Origin: an uncultured Opitutia bacterium
GTDB taxonomy: Bacteria; Verrucomicrobiota; Verrucomicrobiia; Opitutales; Opitutaceae
Direction of reading: 5' to 3'
Assembly (NCBI GenBank): GCA_903940425.1
Contig: CAJAKX010000335.1
Coordinates: 1-42,435, forward strand
Length of the DNA stretch: 42,435 bases
The notes beneath the pieces were generated by a model, which did no database searches, was not told the DNA's origin, and saw only the letters and a program-made list of their open reading frames with translations. The position numbers and the translations under genes were made by a program. Positions 34,361 to 41,807 of this stretch are shown one piece after another. Positions within the stretch are counted from its first letter, which is position 1; each line of letters starts with the position of its first letter.

Positions 34361-36037
34361 ATGCCGAATATCGCCCCGACCACCGCCGAACTCGTCTTCA
34401 AGGTCGCCTCCGAGGATTGGGAGTTTGAGCAGATCCACCGCCTCAACTACCGCATCTTCGTCGAGGAGATTCCGCAGCACGCCCCTAACCCGGAAGGACG
34501 GCTGGTCGATCGCTTCCACGCCGAAAACACCTATATCATCTGCCTGCAGGGCCGCCGCCTCGTCGGCATGCTGGCCCTGCGCGCGAAGCGCCCTTTCTCG
34601 CTGGATGGCAAGCTGCCCAACCTTGACGCCTACCTGCCCAAGGGTCGCAGCCCGGTGGAAGTGCGCCTGCTGGCGGTGGAACCCGAGTTTCGCAAAACCA
34701 TCGTCTTCTCCCAGCTTTTTGAACAGGTATGCCGCTACGGCCTCACCGAAGGCTATGATCTGGCCATCATTTCAGGCACGACCCGGCAGGCGAAACTTTA
34801 CCGCCACCTTGGCTTTACACCGTTCGGTCCGCCCGTCGGCACGGACCAGGCCTCCTATCAGCCGATGTATCTGACCGTCGAGGCATTCGGCCAGACGGTG
34901 GAGCGCAGCCCGGTGCTCCGCAGCAGCTTCACCGAGTCCGCCCCTCCCGACCACCAGGTGTTCAATTTCCTTCCCGGCCCGGTGCCTCCCGTGCCCGAGG
35001 TTCGGGCGGCGTTCGCTGGTACTGCCGTCTCGCATCGGAGCCAGTTGTTCCTCACGCGCATGGCGGAGGTGCGCGCCGCCCTGTGCCGCCTCACCGGCGC
35101 GTCCGACGTGCAGGTGCTGCTGGGTTCGGGTTCGCTGGCTAATGAAGTGGTCGCCGCCCAGCTCTCACTGCTGGAGACGACCGGCCTCGTCCTGTCCAAC
35201 GGTGAATTTGGCGAACGTCTGGCAGCCAACTCGCGGCGCGCCGGCCTGCGCTTCGACTGGCTGCGGCTGTCATGGGGCCAGCTTTTCGACATCACCCAGG
35301 TGGAACGCTTCGCCGAACGCCTGCCGCGCGGCGGCTGGATCTGGTTCGTCCATCACGAAACCTCCACGGGCATCATGAATCCGCTCGCGGAACTCAAGGC
35401 CCTCGGCGCGCGCCTCGGGCTGCACCTGTGCTGTGATTGCGTCAGCTCACTCGGCGCCATGCCCGTGGATCTGCATGGCGTCCACCTCGGCACGACCGCC
35501 AGCGGCAAGGGGCTCGGCAGCTATCCCGGTCTCTCCATGGTTTTTCATGACTATCAGCCGCGGCCGGCCGCCGACCGCCTGCCCGGTTACCTTGATCTGG
35601 GCCACTGGGCCGCGCATCAAAGCGTGCCGCACACGCATTCGTCGAACCTGCTGTTCGCCCTAGCCGAGGCGGTGCGCCGCGCCACGCCCGAGCGCATGAC
35701 GCAGATCGCCGAAAACGCCGCGTGGCTGCGGCGCGAGCTGCGCACGCGCGGCTTTGCCCTCGTCGCTCCCGAATCGGTCGCGAGCCCCGGCATCGTCACC
35801 CTCGCCCTCGACGAGGGCATGTCGGCGGCCGAACTCGGCGAGGAGCTCGAAATACGCGGTTACTGGTTGAACTACCGCAGCCAATATCTGCTGGAAAGGA
35901 ACTGGATCCAGGCGAGCCTCCTCGGCAATCCCGACCGCGGCAGCCTGGAAAAACTGCTCCACGTGCTGCGCATGGTCTGCAGCCGGCGCAGTGTGGAAAA
36001 GCACGGCCTGCCCGCGACGGGCAAACCCCACCAGTAA
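34361..36037 (+). CDS. GNAT acyltransferase fused to a class V aminotransferase
   Basis: The 558-residue protein has two parts. Residues 1-175 form an acyltransferase domain of the autoinducer-synthase/N-acyl amino acid synthase type, with NYRIFVEEIPQHAPN, VEVRLLAVEPEFRK and a GTTRQAKLYRHLGF end. Residues about 190-545 form a PLP-dependent class V aminotransferase, with HETSTGIMNP, a CDCVSSLGAMPVD cofactor strand and the probable PLP lysine Lys383 in SGKGLGSYPG. Such aminotransferases act on serine, alanine, glyoxylate or 2-aminoethylphosphonate. The acyltransferase may acylate the amine that the second domain makes or uses. Its last codons fall inside the left direct repeat. The combined activity is unknown to me. 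Confidence 0.85.
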   Translation: MPNIAPTTAELVFKVASEDWEFEQIHRLNYRIFVEEIPQHAPNPEGRLVDRFHAENTYIICLQGRRLVGMLALRAKRPFSLDGKLPNLDAYLPKGRSPVEVRLLAVEPEFRKTIVFSQLFEQVCRYGLTEGYDLAIISGTTRQAKLYRHLGFTPFGPPVGTDQASYQPMYLTVEAFGQTVERSPVLRSSFTESAPPDHQVFNFLPGPVPPVPEVRAAFAGTAVSHRSQLFLTRMAEVRAALCRLTGASDVQVLLGSGSLANEVVAAQLSLLETTGLVLSNGEFGERLAANSRRAGLRFDWLRLSWGQLFDITQVERFAERLPRGGWIWFVHHETSTGIMNPLAELKALGARLGLHLCCDCVSSLGAMPVDLHGVHLGTTASGKGLGSYPGLSMVFHDYQPRPAADRLPGYLDLGHWAAHQSVPHTHSSNLLFALAEAVRRATPERMTQIAENAAWLRRELRTRGFALVAPESVASPGIVTLALDEGMSAAELGEELEIRGYWLNYRSQYLLERNWIQASLLGNPDRGSLEKLLHVLRMVCSRRSVEKHGLPATGKPHQ

Positions 36038-36347
36038 GACCGGCGCCTGACGGCGGCGGCCGCGCTGAAATCGCGGCTTCGGTCCAGGCGACTTTCTCTT
36101 CGATAAAATTGCGAAGAGGCGGGTTGCCCTCTAATGTAGCGCCACATTCCGATCATTGATTTCCGCAGCATCATCGACGAAATCGCCAGCCAGGCTGATG
36201 ACTTTCCTGCCGGTGCCGCGAACCGGAAGGAGGCCCGCGCCGGCATCGATGAGTTGATCAATGCCGGCCATCCGCGGCTCAGCCCGGGCGACCGTCAGAA
36301 AATCGCGGAAGGCGTCATGGCCATCCTCGAGCAGGAGGTTTTCTTGA
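36007..36347 (+). repeat. Direct repeat, left copy, flanking the ceramide operon
   Basis: This segment matches 41377-41717 in the same orientation with a constant offset of 5,370 bases. By hand I count about 26 mismatches in the first 325 bases, so about 92% identity. It contains the last codons of the fused aminotransferase gene, a GCCGCG/CGCGGC hairpin (36059-36077), a CTCTTCG/CGAAGAG hairpin (36096-36118), a promoter and a small gene. Homology fades beyond about 36347 and stops abruptly before 36007. Confidence 0.85.
36109..36148 (+). promoter_or_regulatory. Sigma-70-like promoter with palindrome (left copy)
   Basis: TTGCGA at 36109-36114 and TAATGT at 36132-36137 are separated by 17 bases. 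An inverted repeat AATGT/ACATT with a 6-base centre spans 36133-36148, over the -10 box and the likely start of transcription. Both boxes, the spacing and both palindrome arms are identical in the right copy, although the centre and spacer differ. This suggests a promoter with an operator. Confidence 0.5.
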
Positions 36348-36379
36348 GACCGCCGGGCGTTGGGGCGGGACGGGCGTAG
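36155..36379 (+). pseudogene. Small conserved gene, left copy, without a normal start codon
   Basis: The frame reads 74 residues from ATT at 36155 to a TAG at 36377-36379 and aligns with the intact protein at 41525-41779 over about 60 residues. The position of its ATG is occupied by ATT, and a stop codon lies just upstream at 36137-36139, so no ATG, GTG or TTG is available near the start. The C-terminus also diverges. It may be inactive, or use the very rare ATT start. The frame is otherwise open with no frameshift. Confidence 0.6.
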
Positions 36380-36399
36380 AAGTCGAAGACGGGGAGTAA

Positions 36400-36654
36400 T
36401 CAGATCTTCACGGGGAAGACTCCCCCCGTTTGGTGGCGAAGGGACCAACCCTCCGGCAGCGGCATGAGGTTCGCGCGTCCCTCGCGCCAAGGACGGAATC
36501 GAATCACCGGCACCACGATTTCTGTGCTCTGCTCCGCCGAGGTCGCCACCGGGCTGGGGGCGACGAGAAGCGAACGAAGATCGCCGCGCTCTGCTGCGCA
36601 AAGGGATCTCCCGCGGCTCTCGGACGCGGCGAGGATCGGCGAACGCGCCGGCAC
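36400..36654 (-). CDS. Possible small hypothetical gene after the PAP2 gene
   Basis: The frame encodes about 84 residues from a GTG at 36654, 5 bases after the PAP2 stop, to a TGA at 36400-36402. The C-terminal part reads TEIVVPVIRFRPWREGRAN and MPLPEGW, with codon use like real genes of the window. It could be the last gene of the ceramide operon or the end of a decayed gene. I recognise no family. The rest of the 280-base gap shows nothing else. Confidence 0.3.
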   Translation of the reverse strand: MPARSPILAASESRGRSLCAAERGDLRSLLVAPSPVATSAEQSTEIVVPVIRFRPWREGRANLMPLPEGWSLRHQTGGVFPVKI

Positions 36655-36659
36655 GGCAC

Positions 36660-37538
36660 TCAAGCCATCCCAGCCCTGCTCCACCGGGCAACGGCCAGCG
36701 CGCTCAACGCCACCGCCACCCCGGCGATCACGTCGACGGCGTAATGGTAACTGCAATAAACCGTGGCCGGCAGGATCCCCAGACAAGCGGGGAGGTACAA
36801 CACGGCCCACCGGGGGGCGTATTTCAGAGCATATACCAGTACGACGACGGCCACGGCGACGTGTGAACTGGGGAAGGCGCCCCCGGGCAGTTCAAACCAG
36901 CGATAGATGAATTCCATGACACCGGGAAAGACAGCGCCGGGAGGCGGCGCGGGTTTCAGATCGACGGGTCCGGTGGCAGGGAAGAGCACGAACACCAGAC
37001 AGCAGAAATAGAACGCACCACAAAGGGTGGAGAAATAATCATCGAGCACGCGCGGCGTACGGCGCAGGTGCAGCAGCAAGGCCAGGCCGGGGAACAGCAG
37101 GTAATACGAAAAATATATCGCGTGCATGATTTCCGCGATCATGGCCTGTGGAAATGCGCGGGCGAAGTCGACGGCCGGTTCGCAACCAAAGAGCGCCCGA
37201 TCAAGGTCGCGCAAACAGTCGTCGTGAAAGCCGGGGCACAGAATGTGGTTCATCGCTCCGGTCTGCGCATACGCGGCCCAGATGAAGAACACCGGGTAGA
37301 GCGCCCGCAGCGATCGCCACACCGCGCGCGCGTCGGATCCCACCCGGGAGATGAAAAACCACAGGAACGCCAGCATCGCCAGGTTGGGCAGAATCAGGGC
37401 GTACCACGCCGGGATGCGGTGCGCGAAGGCCACGATCAGGCCGGCGACCACCAGGTTGTAGGCGAAGGTCAACCGGTCGGTGCGGTTCAGATTCCGCCAG
37501 ACGGAGGCCGCTGATGTGAATGAAAGCGCCGGGGTCAT
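36660..37538 (-). CDS. PAP2-superfamily membrane enzyme (Aur1-like)
   Basis: The 292-residue protein has about six membrane segments. The PAP2 catalytic motifs are FPSSHVAVAV at residues 222-231 and YCSYHYAVDVIAG at 261-273, with the His226, His265 and Asp269 expected. The first PAP2 motif, Lys-X6-Arg-Pro, is not evident, as in the PAP2_3 group that includes eukaryotic inositol phosphorylceramide synthase Aur1. It may therefore attach a phosphorylated head group to ceramide, or remove a phosphate from a lipid. It is 18 bases after the reductase gene and the last well-supported gene of the ceramide operon. The exact reaction is inferred only from context. Confidence 0.8.
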   Translation of the reverse strand: MTPALSFTSAASVWRNLNRTDRLTFAYNLVVAGLIVAFAHRIPAWYALILPNLAMLAFLWFFISRVGSDARAVWRSLRALYPVFFIWAAYAQTGAMNHILCPGFHDDCLRDLDRALFGCEPAVDFARAFPQAMIAEIMHAIYFSYYLLFPGLALLLHLRRTPRVLDDYFSTLCGAFYFCCLVFVLFPATGPVDLKPAPPPGAVFPGVMEFIYRWFELPGGAFPSSHVAVAVVVLVYALKYAPRWAVLYLPACLGILPATVYCSYHYAVDVIAGVAVALSALAVARWSRAGMA

Positions 37539-37556
37539 CGAGAAGCGCCTCGCGCC

Positions 37557-38543
37557 TCAGAGCCAGCCACGGTTGACGTACCAGTCGCGCGTCTGGCGGA
37601 AGCCCGCGGTCAGATCGAATTGCGGAACGAAGCCGAGTTCGTCGCGAATCCGGCGGCCCTGGCACACCCAATGCGGGCACAGGAACTCCCGCATTCGGTC
37701 GGGATTCAACACCGGCGGCCGGCCGCTCACCGCGCCCCACCACCCTCCGAGCTGCGCCGCCGCCCACGCCAAGCCCTCGGGCAACCGGATTGTCAGCGGA
37801 TTCCGGTCCATGACCCGGCTCATCGTCGCCGCCACCTCGTCCCACGTGTGCCTCGCGCCATCTTCCAGCAAATAATCCTTCTGCCGGCTGGCGGGATTCT
37901 GGAGGCACAGGACCACGGCGCGTGCCAGATCCTCCGCATGGAGCAGCGAAAGCGAGCGTGCCTGCCGGCCGATACTGGGCATCACTCCGTGCTTGATAAG
38001 CCGGAAATAGGTCAGGAAGTCGACATCCCCCGGTCCGTAGACCGCCGGAGGGAGCAGGATGGTGACCGGGAAGCGGTCCCGGAACGAGGCGGCGAGCTGC
38101 TGGCCGGCGAGCTTGCTCCGTCCGTAGGGCCCGACGGGGTGCGGAGGGTCGTCTTCCGTCACCGGCTCATCCGGGCCCACCGCGGGCCCCAGGGCCGCAA
38201 GACTGCCAATCATGATTAATTGCTGCATGCGCCCACCCATCCCCGTGCAGGCGTCGCACAGGTGTCGGGTGCCTTCGGCGTTGACGGCAAAGAACCCGGC
38301 GGGCCGGCGGGCGCGCGTCAGACCGGCGCAGTGGACCACCGCATCGACGTCCCGCACCGCCGGCGGCAGAGTGTCAGGCTGCGTGACATCTCCCGGCACC
38401 AGCTCCGGCCCGAACCCGTCGATGAGATCCAGGCGGCTGTGCGCCCGGACGAGACAACGCACGGCAAAACCGGCCGTGTGAAGCGCCGCCACCACGTGAT
38501 AACCGACAAAGCCGGAAGCGCCGGTCACTAGGATCTTGCGCAT
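37557..38543 (-). CDS. cerR: NAD(P)-dependent epimerase/dehydratase family, probable ceramide reductase
   Basis: The 328-residue protein is an extended SDR with TGASGFVGYH near residues 7-16, a catalytic Ser in IGSLAA near 114, and Tyr140-X3-Lys144 in YGRSK. In bacterial ceramide synthesis, as described in Caulobacter, a protein of this family (CerR) reduces 3-oxo-dihydroceramide to dihydroceramide. The position directly after the probable ceramide synthase gene supports this role; the sequence alone would only say sugar or steroid type SDR. ATG 38555 is an alternative start four codons upstream. Confidence 0.72.
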   Translation of the reverse strand: MRKILVTGASGFVGYHVVAALHTAGFAVRCLVRAHSRLDLIDGFGPELVPGDVTQPDTLPPAVRDVDAVVHCAGLTRARRPAGFFAVNAEGTRHLCDACTGMGGRMQQLIMIGSLAALGPAVGPDEPVTEDDPPHPVGPYGRSKLAGQQLAASFRDRFPVTILLPPAVYGPGDVDFLTYFRLIKHGVMPSIGRQARSLSLLHAEDLARAVVLCLQNPASRQKDYLLEDGARHTWDEVAATMSRVMDRNPLTIRLPEGLAWAAAQLGGWWGAVSGRPPVLNPDRMREFLCPHWVCQGRRIRDELGFVPQFDLTAGFRQTRDWYVNRGWL

Positions 38544-38576
38544 ACGGAGGCCCATCGTGCGGTTTCACGCGCCGGT

Positions 38577-39701
38577 TCAAGACAACGCCAGGTCATACAA
38601 GCGGTAGGTCTTGTAAACCCGAAATCCCATTTTCTCGAGTGCGCGATTCATCGTCGTGTTGGTTTCGAGGATCCACGACGCTTCGGCCTGCGGCATGCCC
38701 TTGGCATACGAGTTCTTGTAGCTCTCGCAGTAGAAACAGGCGTCGATGCTCATGTGTCGGAATTTCTTGATCACACCCATCGTGATGGTCCGGACCGCGT
38801 TGATCCGGCGTTTGTACCACAGCAGTTTGAAGAGACCGAAGGGAAACAGGCGGCCGTCAAGATGGATCAGCGCCTGATTGATGTCCGGCAGGGAAAGAGA
38901 GAAACCCGCAACCTCCCCGTCCACCTCGGCGATGAAGCAGAGGTCGGGGTCAAGGATCATCTTCAGGTCCTTGGCCAGGTGCTTGAACTCCTGGTCGGTC
39001 ATGGCCACGGCGCCCCAGTTCTCCGCCCAAGCCGAGTTATAAACGTCCTGAATGCGCTGCACCTCGCTGTCAAAGTCCTGCATGTTCACCTTGCGAACGG
39101 TGAACCCATATTTCCGCCGCGCGAGCTCCACCCCGCGTTCAAAGCGCTCCGGGGCCCGGCCAGGCGACACCGTACAATGCGCCAACAAGTTCATGATCGG
39201 ACGAAACCCGTACCCCGTGACGAGCTTCTCGTAATAGGGCGGGTTGTAGGGCATCATGATCATGGGCGGGTGGTCGAATCCATCGACGAGCAGGCCGATG
39301 TCGTCGTTGATGCACATGTTCATGGGGCCGCGCATGACCTCCATGCCGCCAGCTTTGAGAAAACCAGCGGCAGCACCAAACAGCGCGCCGGCCACCGCGT
39401 CGTCCTCGATGCATTCAAAGAGGCCGAAGAAGCCGGTCTTGTCCCCGTAGGTGGTGTTGTGGTTGCGGTTGATGATGCCGGCAATCCGCCCGCAGCAGAC
39501 GCCGCGCTCGTCCACCGCGAGAAATAGTTTCACCGTCGCGTGCTCGAAGAAGGGATTTTTGCGGGGGTCCAGAAAATCCCGGCGCTCCATGCGCAACGGA
39601 GGGACCCAGTGCGGATACCGGCCGGGATAGATCCGCCACGGGACGTCGATGAAGCGGTTCTTCCCGCGCTTGTCCCCGACCTCGATGATCCGTACCGACA
39701 T
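38577..39701 (-). CDS. bcerS: GNAT-like N-acyltransferase, probable bacterial ceramide synthase
   Basis: The 374-residue protein begins MSVRIIEVGDKRGKNRFIDV and has VPPLRMERRDFLDP, a GGMEVMRGPMN segment and a C-terminal WILETNTTMNRALEKMGFR. The last resembles the acyl-CoA binding end of the GNAT fold. This size and layout match the protein shown in Caulobacter to N-acylate 3-ketosphinganine (bCerS). The ATG at 39701 is 2 bases after the serine palmitoyltransferase stop, and the longer frame to 39995 overlaps that gene. The assignment rests on resemblance recalled from the family and on the operon; the acyl donor is unknown. Confidence 0.75.
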   Translation of the reverse strand: MSVRIIEVGDKRGKNRFIDVPWRIYPGRYPHWVPPLRMERRDFLDPRKNPFFEHATVKLFLAVDERGVCCGRIAGIINRNHNTTYGDKTGFFGLFECIEDDAVAGALFGAAAGFLKAGGMEVMRGPMNMCINDDIGLLVDGFDHPPMIMMPYNPPYYEKLVTGYGFRPIMNLLAHCTVSPGRAPERFERGVELARRKYGFTVRKVNMQDFDSEVQRIQDVYNSAWAENWGAVAMTDQEFKHLAKDLKMILDPDLCFIAEVDGEVAGFSLSLPDINQALIHLDGRLFPFGLFKLLWYKRRINAVRTITMGVIKKFRHMSIDACFYCESYKNSYAKGMPQAEASWILETNTTMNRALEKMGFRVYKTYRLYDLALS

Positions 39702-39703
39702 GG

Positions 39704-40903
39704 TTAGTGCACGAGACCCGTCTGCCGCCCCACCTTCTCGAATTTCTCCAGCGCAAAGTCGATCTGGGCGAAGGTATGCGTCGCCATCAGGCTCACCCGC
39801 AGCAGCGCGTTGCCCGGTTCGACCCCCGGCACCACCACCGGGTTTACAAAAATTCCTTCGTCCTGGAGCAGGCGGCAGAACTTGAAACACAGAAGGTCGT
39901 CGCCAATGCACACGGGCAGAATGGGGGTGCAACTCCGACCAAGATCGAACCCCATCGCCTTCAGCCCGGCGGACAAGCGGTGGGCATTGTCCCACAGCCG
40001 CTGGATGCGTTCCGGTTCCGACAGGACGATCTCGAGCGCCGCCATCACCGTCGCCACGTTGGCCGGAGGAATGCTGGCACTGAAGATAAGCGAGCGGGAC
40101 TGATGTTTGAGGTACTCGATGGTCTCCGCGTCCGAGGCAATGAAGCCGCCAACGGATGCCAGCGACTTGCTGAACGTGCCCATCGTGAGGTCGACTCTAT
40201 CGGTCAGCCCAAAGTGCGCGGCCGTTCCCCGACCCTGGGGGCCAATGACACCGAGCCCGTGGGCGTCGTCCACCATCACCACTCCGCAATGGGCTTCGGC
40301 AAGGGCAACGATGGCCGGCAGATCGGCCAGATCGCCATCCATGCTGAAGACACCATCCACGACGATCAGCTTGCTTTTCTCGGGTGGCAGCGACCGCAGT
40401 ATCTCTTCGAGGTTCTGCATGTCGTTGTGCCGGTACCGAATCACCCGGCTGAAGCTCATGCGCGCACCGTCGACGATGCTGGCGTGATCCAATTTGTCCA
40501 AAATCAGGGAATCGCTCCGGCCGGCCAGCGTGGGCAGCACCCCCAGATTGACTTGAAAGCCCGTGGAATAGACCAGCGCCGCCTCCTTGCCGACGAAGCG
40601 CGCCAGCTTCTCCTCGCATTCCAGGTGGATGTCCAACGTGCCGTTGAGGAAGCGCGACCCCGCGCAGCCCGTGCCATACTTCGCGATCGCCGCGATGGCC
40701 GCCTCTTTGACCTTGGGATGAGTGCTCAAACCCAAGTAATTGTTCGATCCGAGCATCAGCAGCTTTTGGCCGTTCATCTGCACTTCGGTGTCCTGGCCTG
40801 AGGACAGGGGACGAAAATACAGATAGAGCCCGAGATGCTTGATTTCCGCCGGGACGGTATAACGACTGATTCTCTCGCGGATGGTGTCGGTGTATTGCTG
40901 CAT
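39704..40903 (-). CDS. spt: Serine palmitoyltransferase
   Basis: The 399-residue protein is an alpha-oxoamine synthase closely resembling bacterial serine palmitoyltransferases such as that of Sphingobacterium. It has ERISRY and HLGLYLYFRPL at the start, YGTGCAGSRFLNGTLDIH near residues 76-93, the substrate His140 in DHASI, VDDAHGLG near 211, and the PLP lysine Lys246 in GTFSKSLAS. It condenses serine with a fatty acyl thioester to 3-ketosphinganine, the first step of sphingolipid synthesis. I prefer ATG 40903, which matches the family start. An ATG at 41002 would add 33 residues from AT-richer sequence. It is the first gene of the operon. Confidence 0.92.
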   Translation of the reverse strand: MQQYTDTIRERISRYTVPAEIKHLGLYLYFRPLSSGQDTEVQMNGQKLLMLGSNNYLGLSTHPKVKEAAIAAIAKYGTGCAGSRFLNGTLDIHLECEEKLARFVGKEAALVYSTGFQVNLGVLPTLAGRSDSLILDKLDHASIVDGARMSFSRVIRYRHNDMQNLEEILRSLPPEKSKLIVVDGVFSMDGDLADLPAIVALAEAHCGVVMVDDAHGLGVIGPQGRGTAAHFGLTDRVDLTMGTFSKSLASVGGFIASDAETIEYLKHQSRSLIFSASIPPANVATVMAALEIVLSEPERIQRLWDNAHRLSAGLKAMGFDLGRSCTPILPVCIGDDLLCFKFCRLLQDEGIFVNPVVVPGVEPGNALLRVSLMATHTFAQIDFALEKFEKVGRQTGLVH

Positions 40904-41091
40904 GGGGTGCGCAATCGAAACGTTATTCAGCTGGTAAATCAAGTTGGATGAAAGATGGGTGGCGCGGAGGCGCTGGGCTGCGGCACGGTCGCCTTGTTCC
41001 ATGCTGACACGCTAGGGTCCAAGCGGAACAGGACACTCAACTTACCGGCGCAGATCGATGTAACTGCGGTCACTGGCAGGAACCTAGGATT

Positions 41092-41187
41092 CTAGGGCGA
41101 GTATTCATAGAGGACCTCTGTGCCTCGCTTTTCCAGCTTTTTCAGCGCGAAGTGGACGTAATGGGCATATCCCCGGTCATCCAGAAA
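41092..41187 (-). pseudogene. Orphan C-terminal fragment of an unidentified protein
   Basis: About 31 codons before a TAG at 41092-41094 read FLDDRGYAHYVHFALKKLEK and then RGTEVLYEYSP, with codon use like a real gene. No start codon or domain can be assigned, and the upstream DNA is a different gene remnant. It faintly resembles the C-terminal helix of alpha-oxoamine synthases, but this is weak. It is best seen as part of a decayed stretch between the ceramide operon and the right repeat. Confidence 0.3.
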
Positions 41188-41234
41188 GGGAGGTGGAAAA
41201 CGGGCGGCGGGCTGGCGGCTGCCACGATGCAGGC

Positions 41235-41377
41235 GGCCGGGACCACGAGGCGCAGGCTGCAGGGGCGGACGACGACTTCCACCGTGGCGCCGGTTTCGTG
41301 GGTCTCTCCCCGTCGGTATGGATGAAGCCGGGCGCCGAACGTTCGATGACGAAACGGGCGCTGCGCAGGTGGCGCAC
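41235..41377 (-). pseudogene. Truncated, frameshifted lipid kinase (DagK/YegS-like) remnant
   Basis: The reverse strand encodes VRHLRSARFVIERSAPGF and then HTDGE. After a 2-base duplication near 41303-41308 the frame shifts and continues as THETGATVEVVVRPCSLRLV. This is the C-terminal end of the diacylglycerol/sphingosine kinase-type lipid kinase family, where a DGE turn is followed by a beta strand ending in LRLVVP. The rest of the gene, including the catalytic domain, is missing, because the right direct repeat begins at about 41377. The two pieces together span about 48 codons. A lipid kinase would fit a ceramide operon. Confidence 0.6.
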
Positions 41378-41717
41378 CTGCCCGCGACGGACAAACCCCA
41401 CCGGTAAGACCGGCGCCTGACGGCGGCGGCCGCGCTGAAATCGCGGCTTCGGCACAGGCGACTTTCTCTTCGGAAAAATTGCGAAGAGACCGGTTGCGCT
41501 CTAATGTAGCATCACATTCCAATCATGGATCTCCGCAGTATCATCGAAGAAATCGCCATTCAGGCTGATGACTTTCTTGCCGGTGCAGCGAACCGGAAGG
41601 AGGCTCGCGCCGGCATCGATGAGCTGATCAATGCCGACCATCCGCAGCTCAGCCCGGGCGACCGCCAGAAAATCGCGAAAGGCGTCATGGCCATCCTCGA
41701 GAACGAAGGCTTTTTTG
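41377..41717 (+). repeat. Direct repeat, right copy, flanking the ceramide operon
   Basis: This is the second copy of 36007-36347. It begins inside what would be the last codons of the fused aminotransferase gene (LPATDKPHR then stop), cut off from the rest of that gene. The hairpins at 41429-41447 and 41466-41488 match those of the left copy. The left boundary joins directly to the lipid-kinase remnant. Confidence 0.85.
41479..41518 (+). promoter_or_regulatory. Sigma-70-like promoter with palindrome (right copy)
   Basis: TTGCGA at 41479-41484 and TAATGT at 41502-41507 are separated by 17 bases. The palindrome AATGT/ACATT spans 41503-41518. Transcription would begin about 10 bases before the ATG at 41525, leaving a very short leader. 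The two copies keep these elements while the bases between them have changed. Confidence 0.55.
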
Positions 41718-41779
41718 AGTCTGCCCACCCCGGCGGTTCCGGTGGCGCGGCGAGTAATGAGTCTGGCAACGGCGGATGA
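41525..41779 (+). CDS. Small conserved hypothetical protein (intact copy)
   Basis: The 84-residue protein is acidic and mainly helical by composition. It has a core IIEEIAIQADDFLAGAANRK, then EARAGIDELINAD and SPGDRQKIAKGVMAILE, and ends with a Gly/Ser-rich tail. No signal peptide or membrane segment is seen. I do not recognise a family. It lies 28 bases upstream of the DUF5069 gene and may be co-transcribed with it from the promoter at 41479. Its diverged copy at 36155 lacks the start codon, which marks this one as the functional copy. Confidence 0.75.
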   Translation: MDLRSIIEEIAIQADDFLAGAANRKEARAGIDELINADHPQLSPGDRQKIAKGVMAILENEGFFESAHPGGSGGAASNESGNGG

Positions 41780-41807
41780 CCGCGCTCCTTGGCACCCTTC
41801 CCTCCTT

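Noticed and set aside
36007-41717. Composite transposon with repeats as insertion sequences
   Set aside because: The repeats hold no transposase frame, no terminal inverted repeats and no target-site duplication that I can see.
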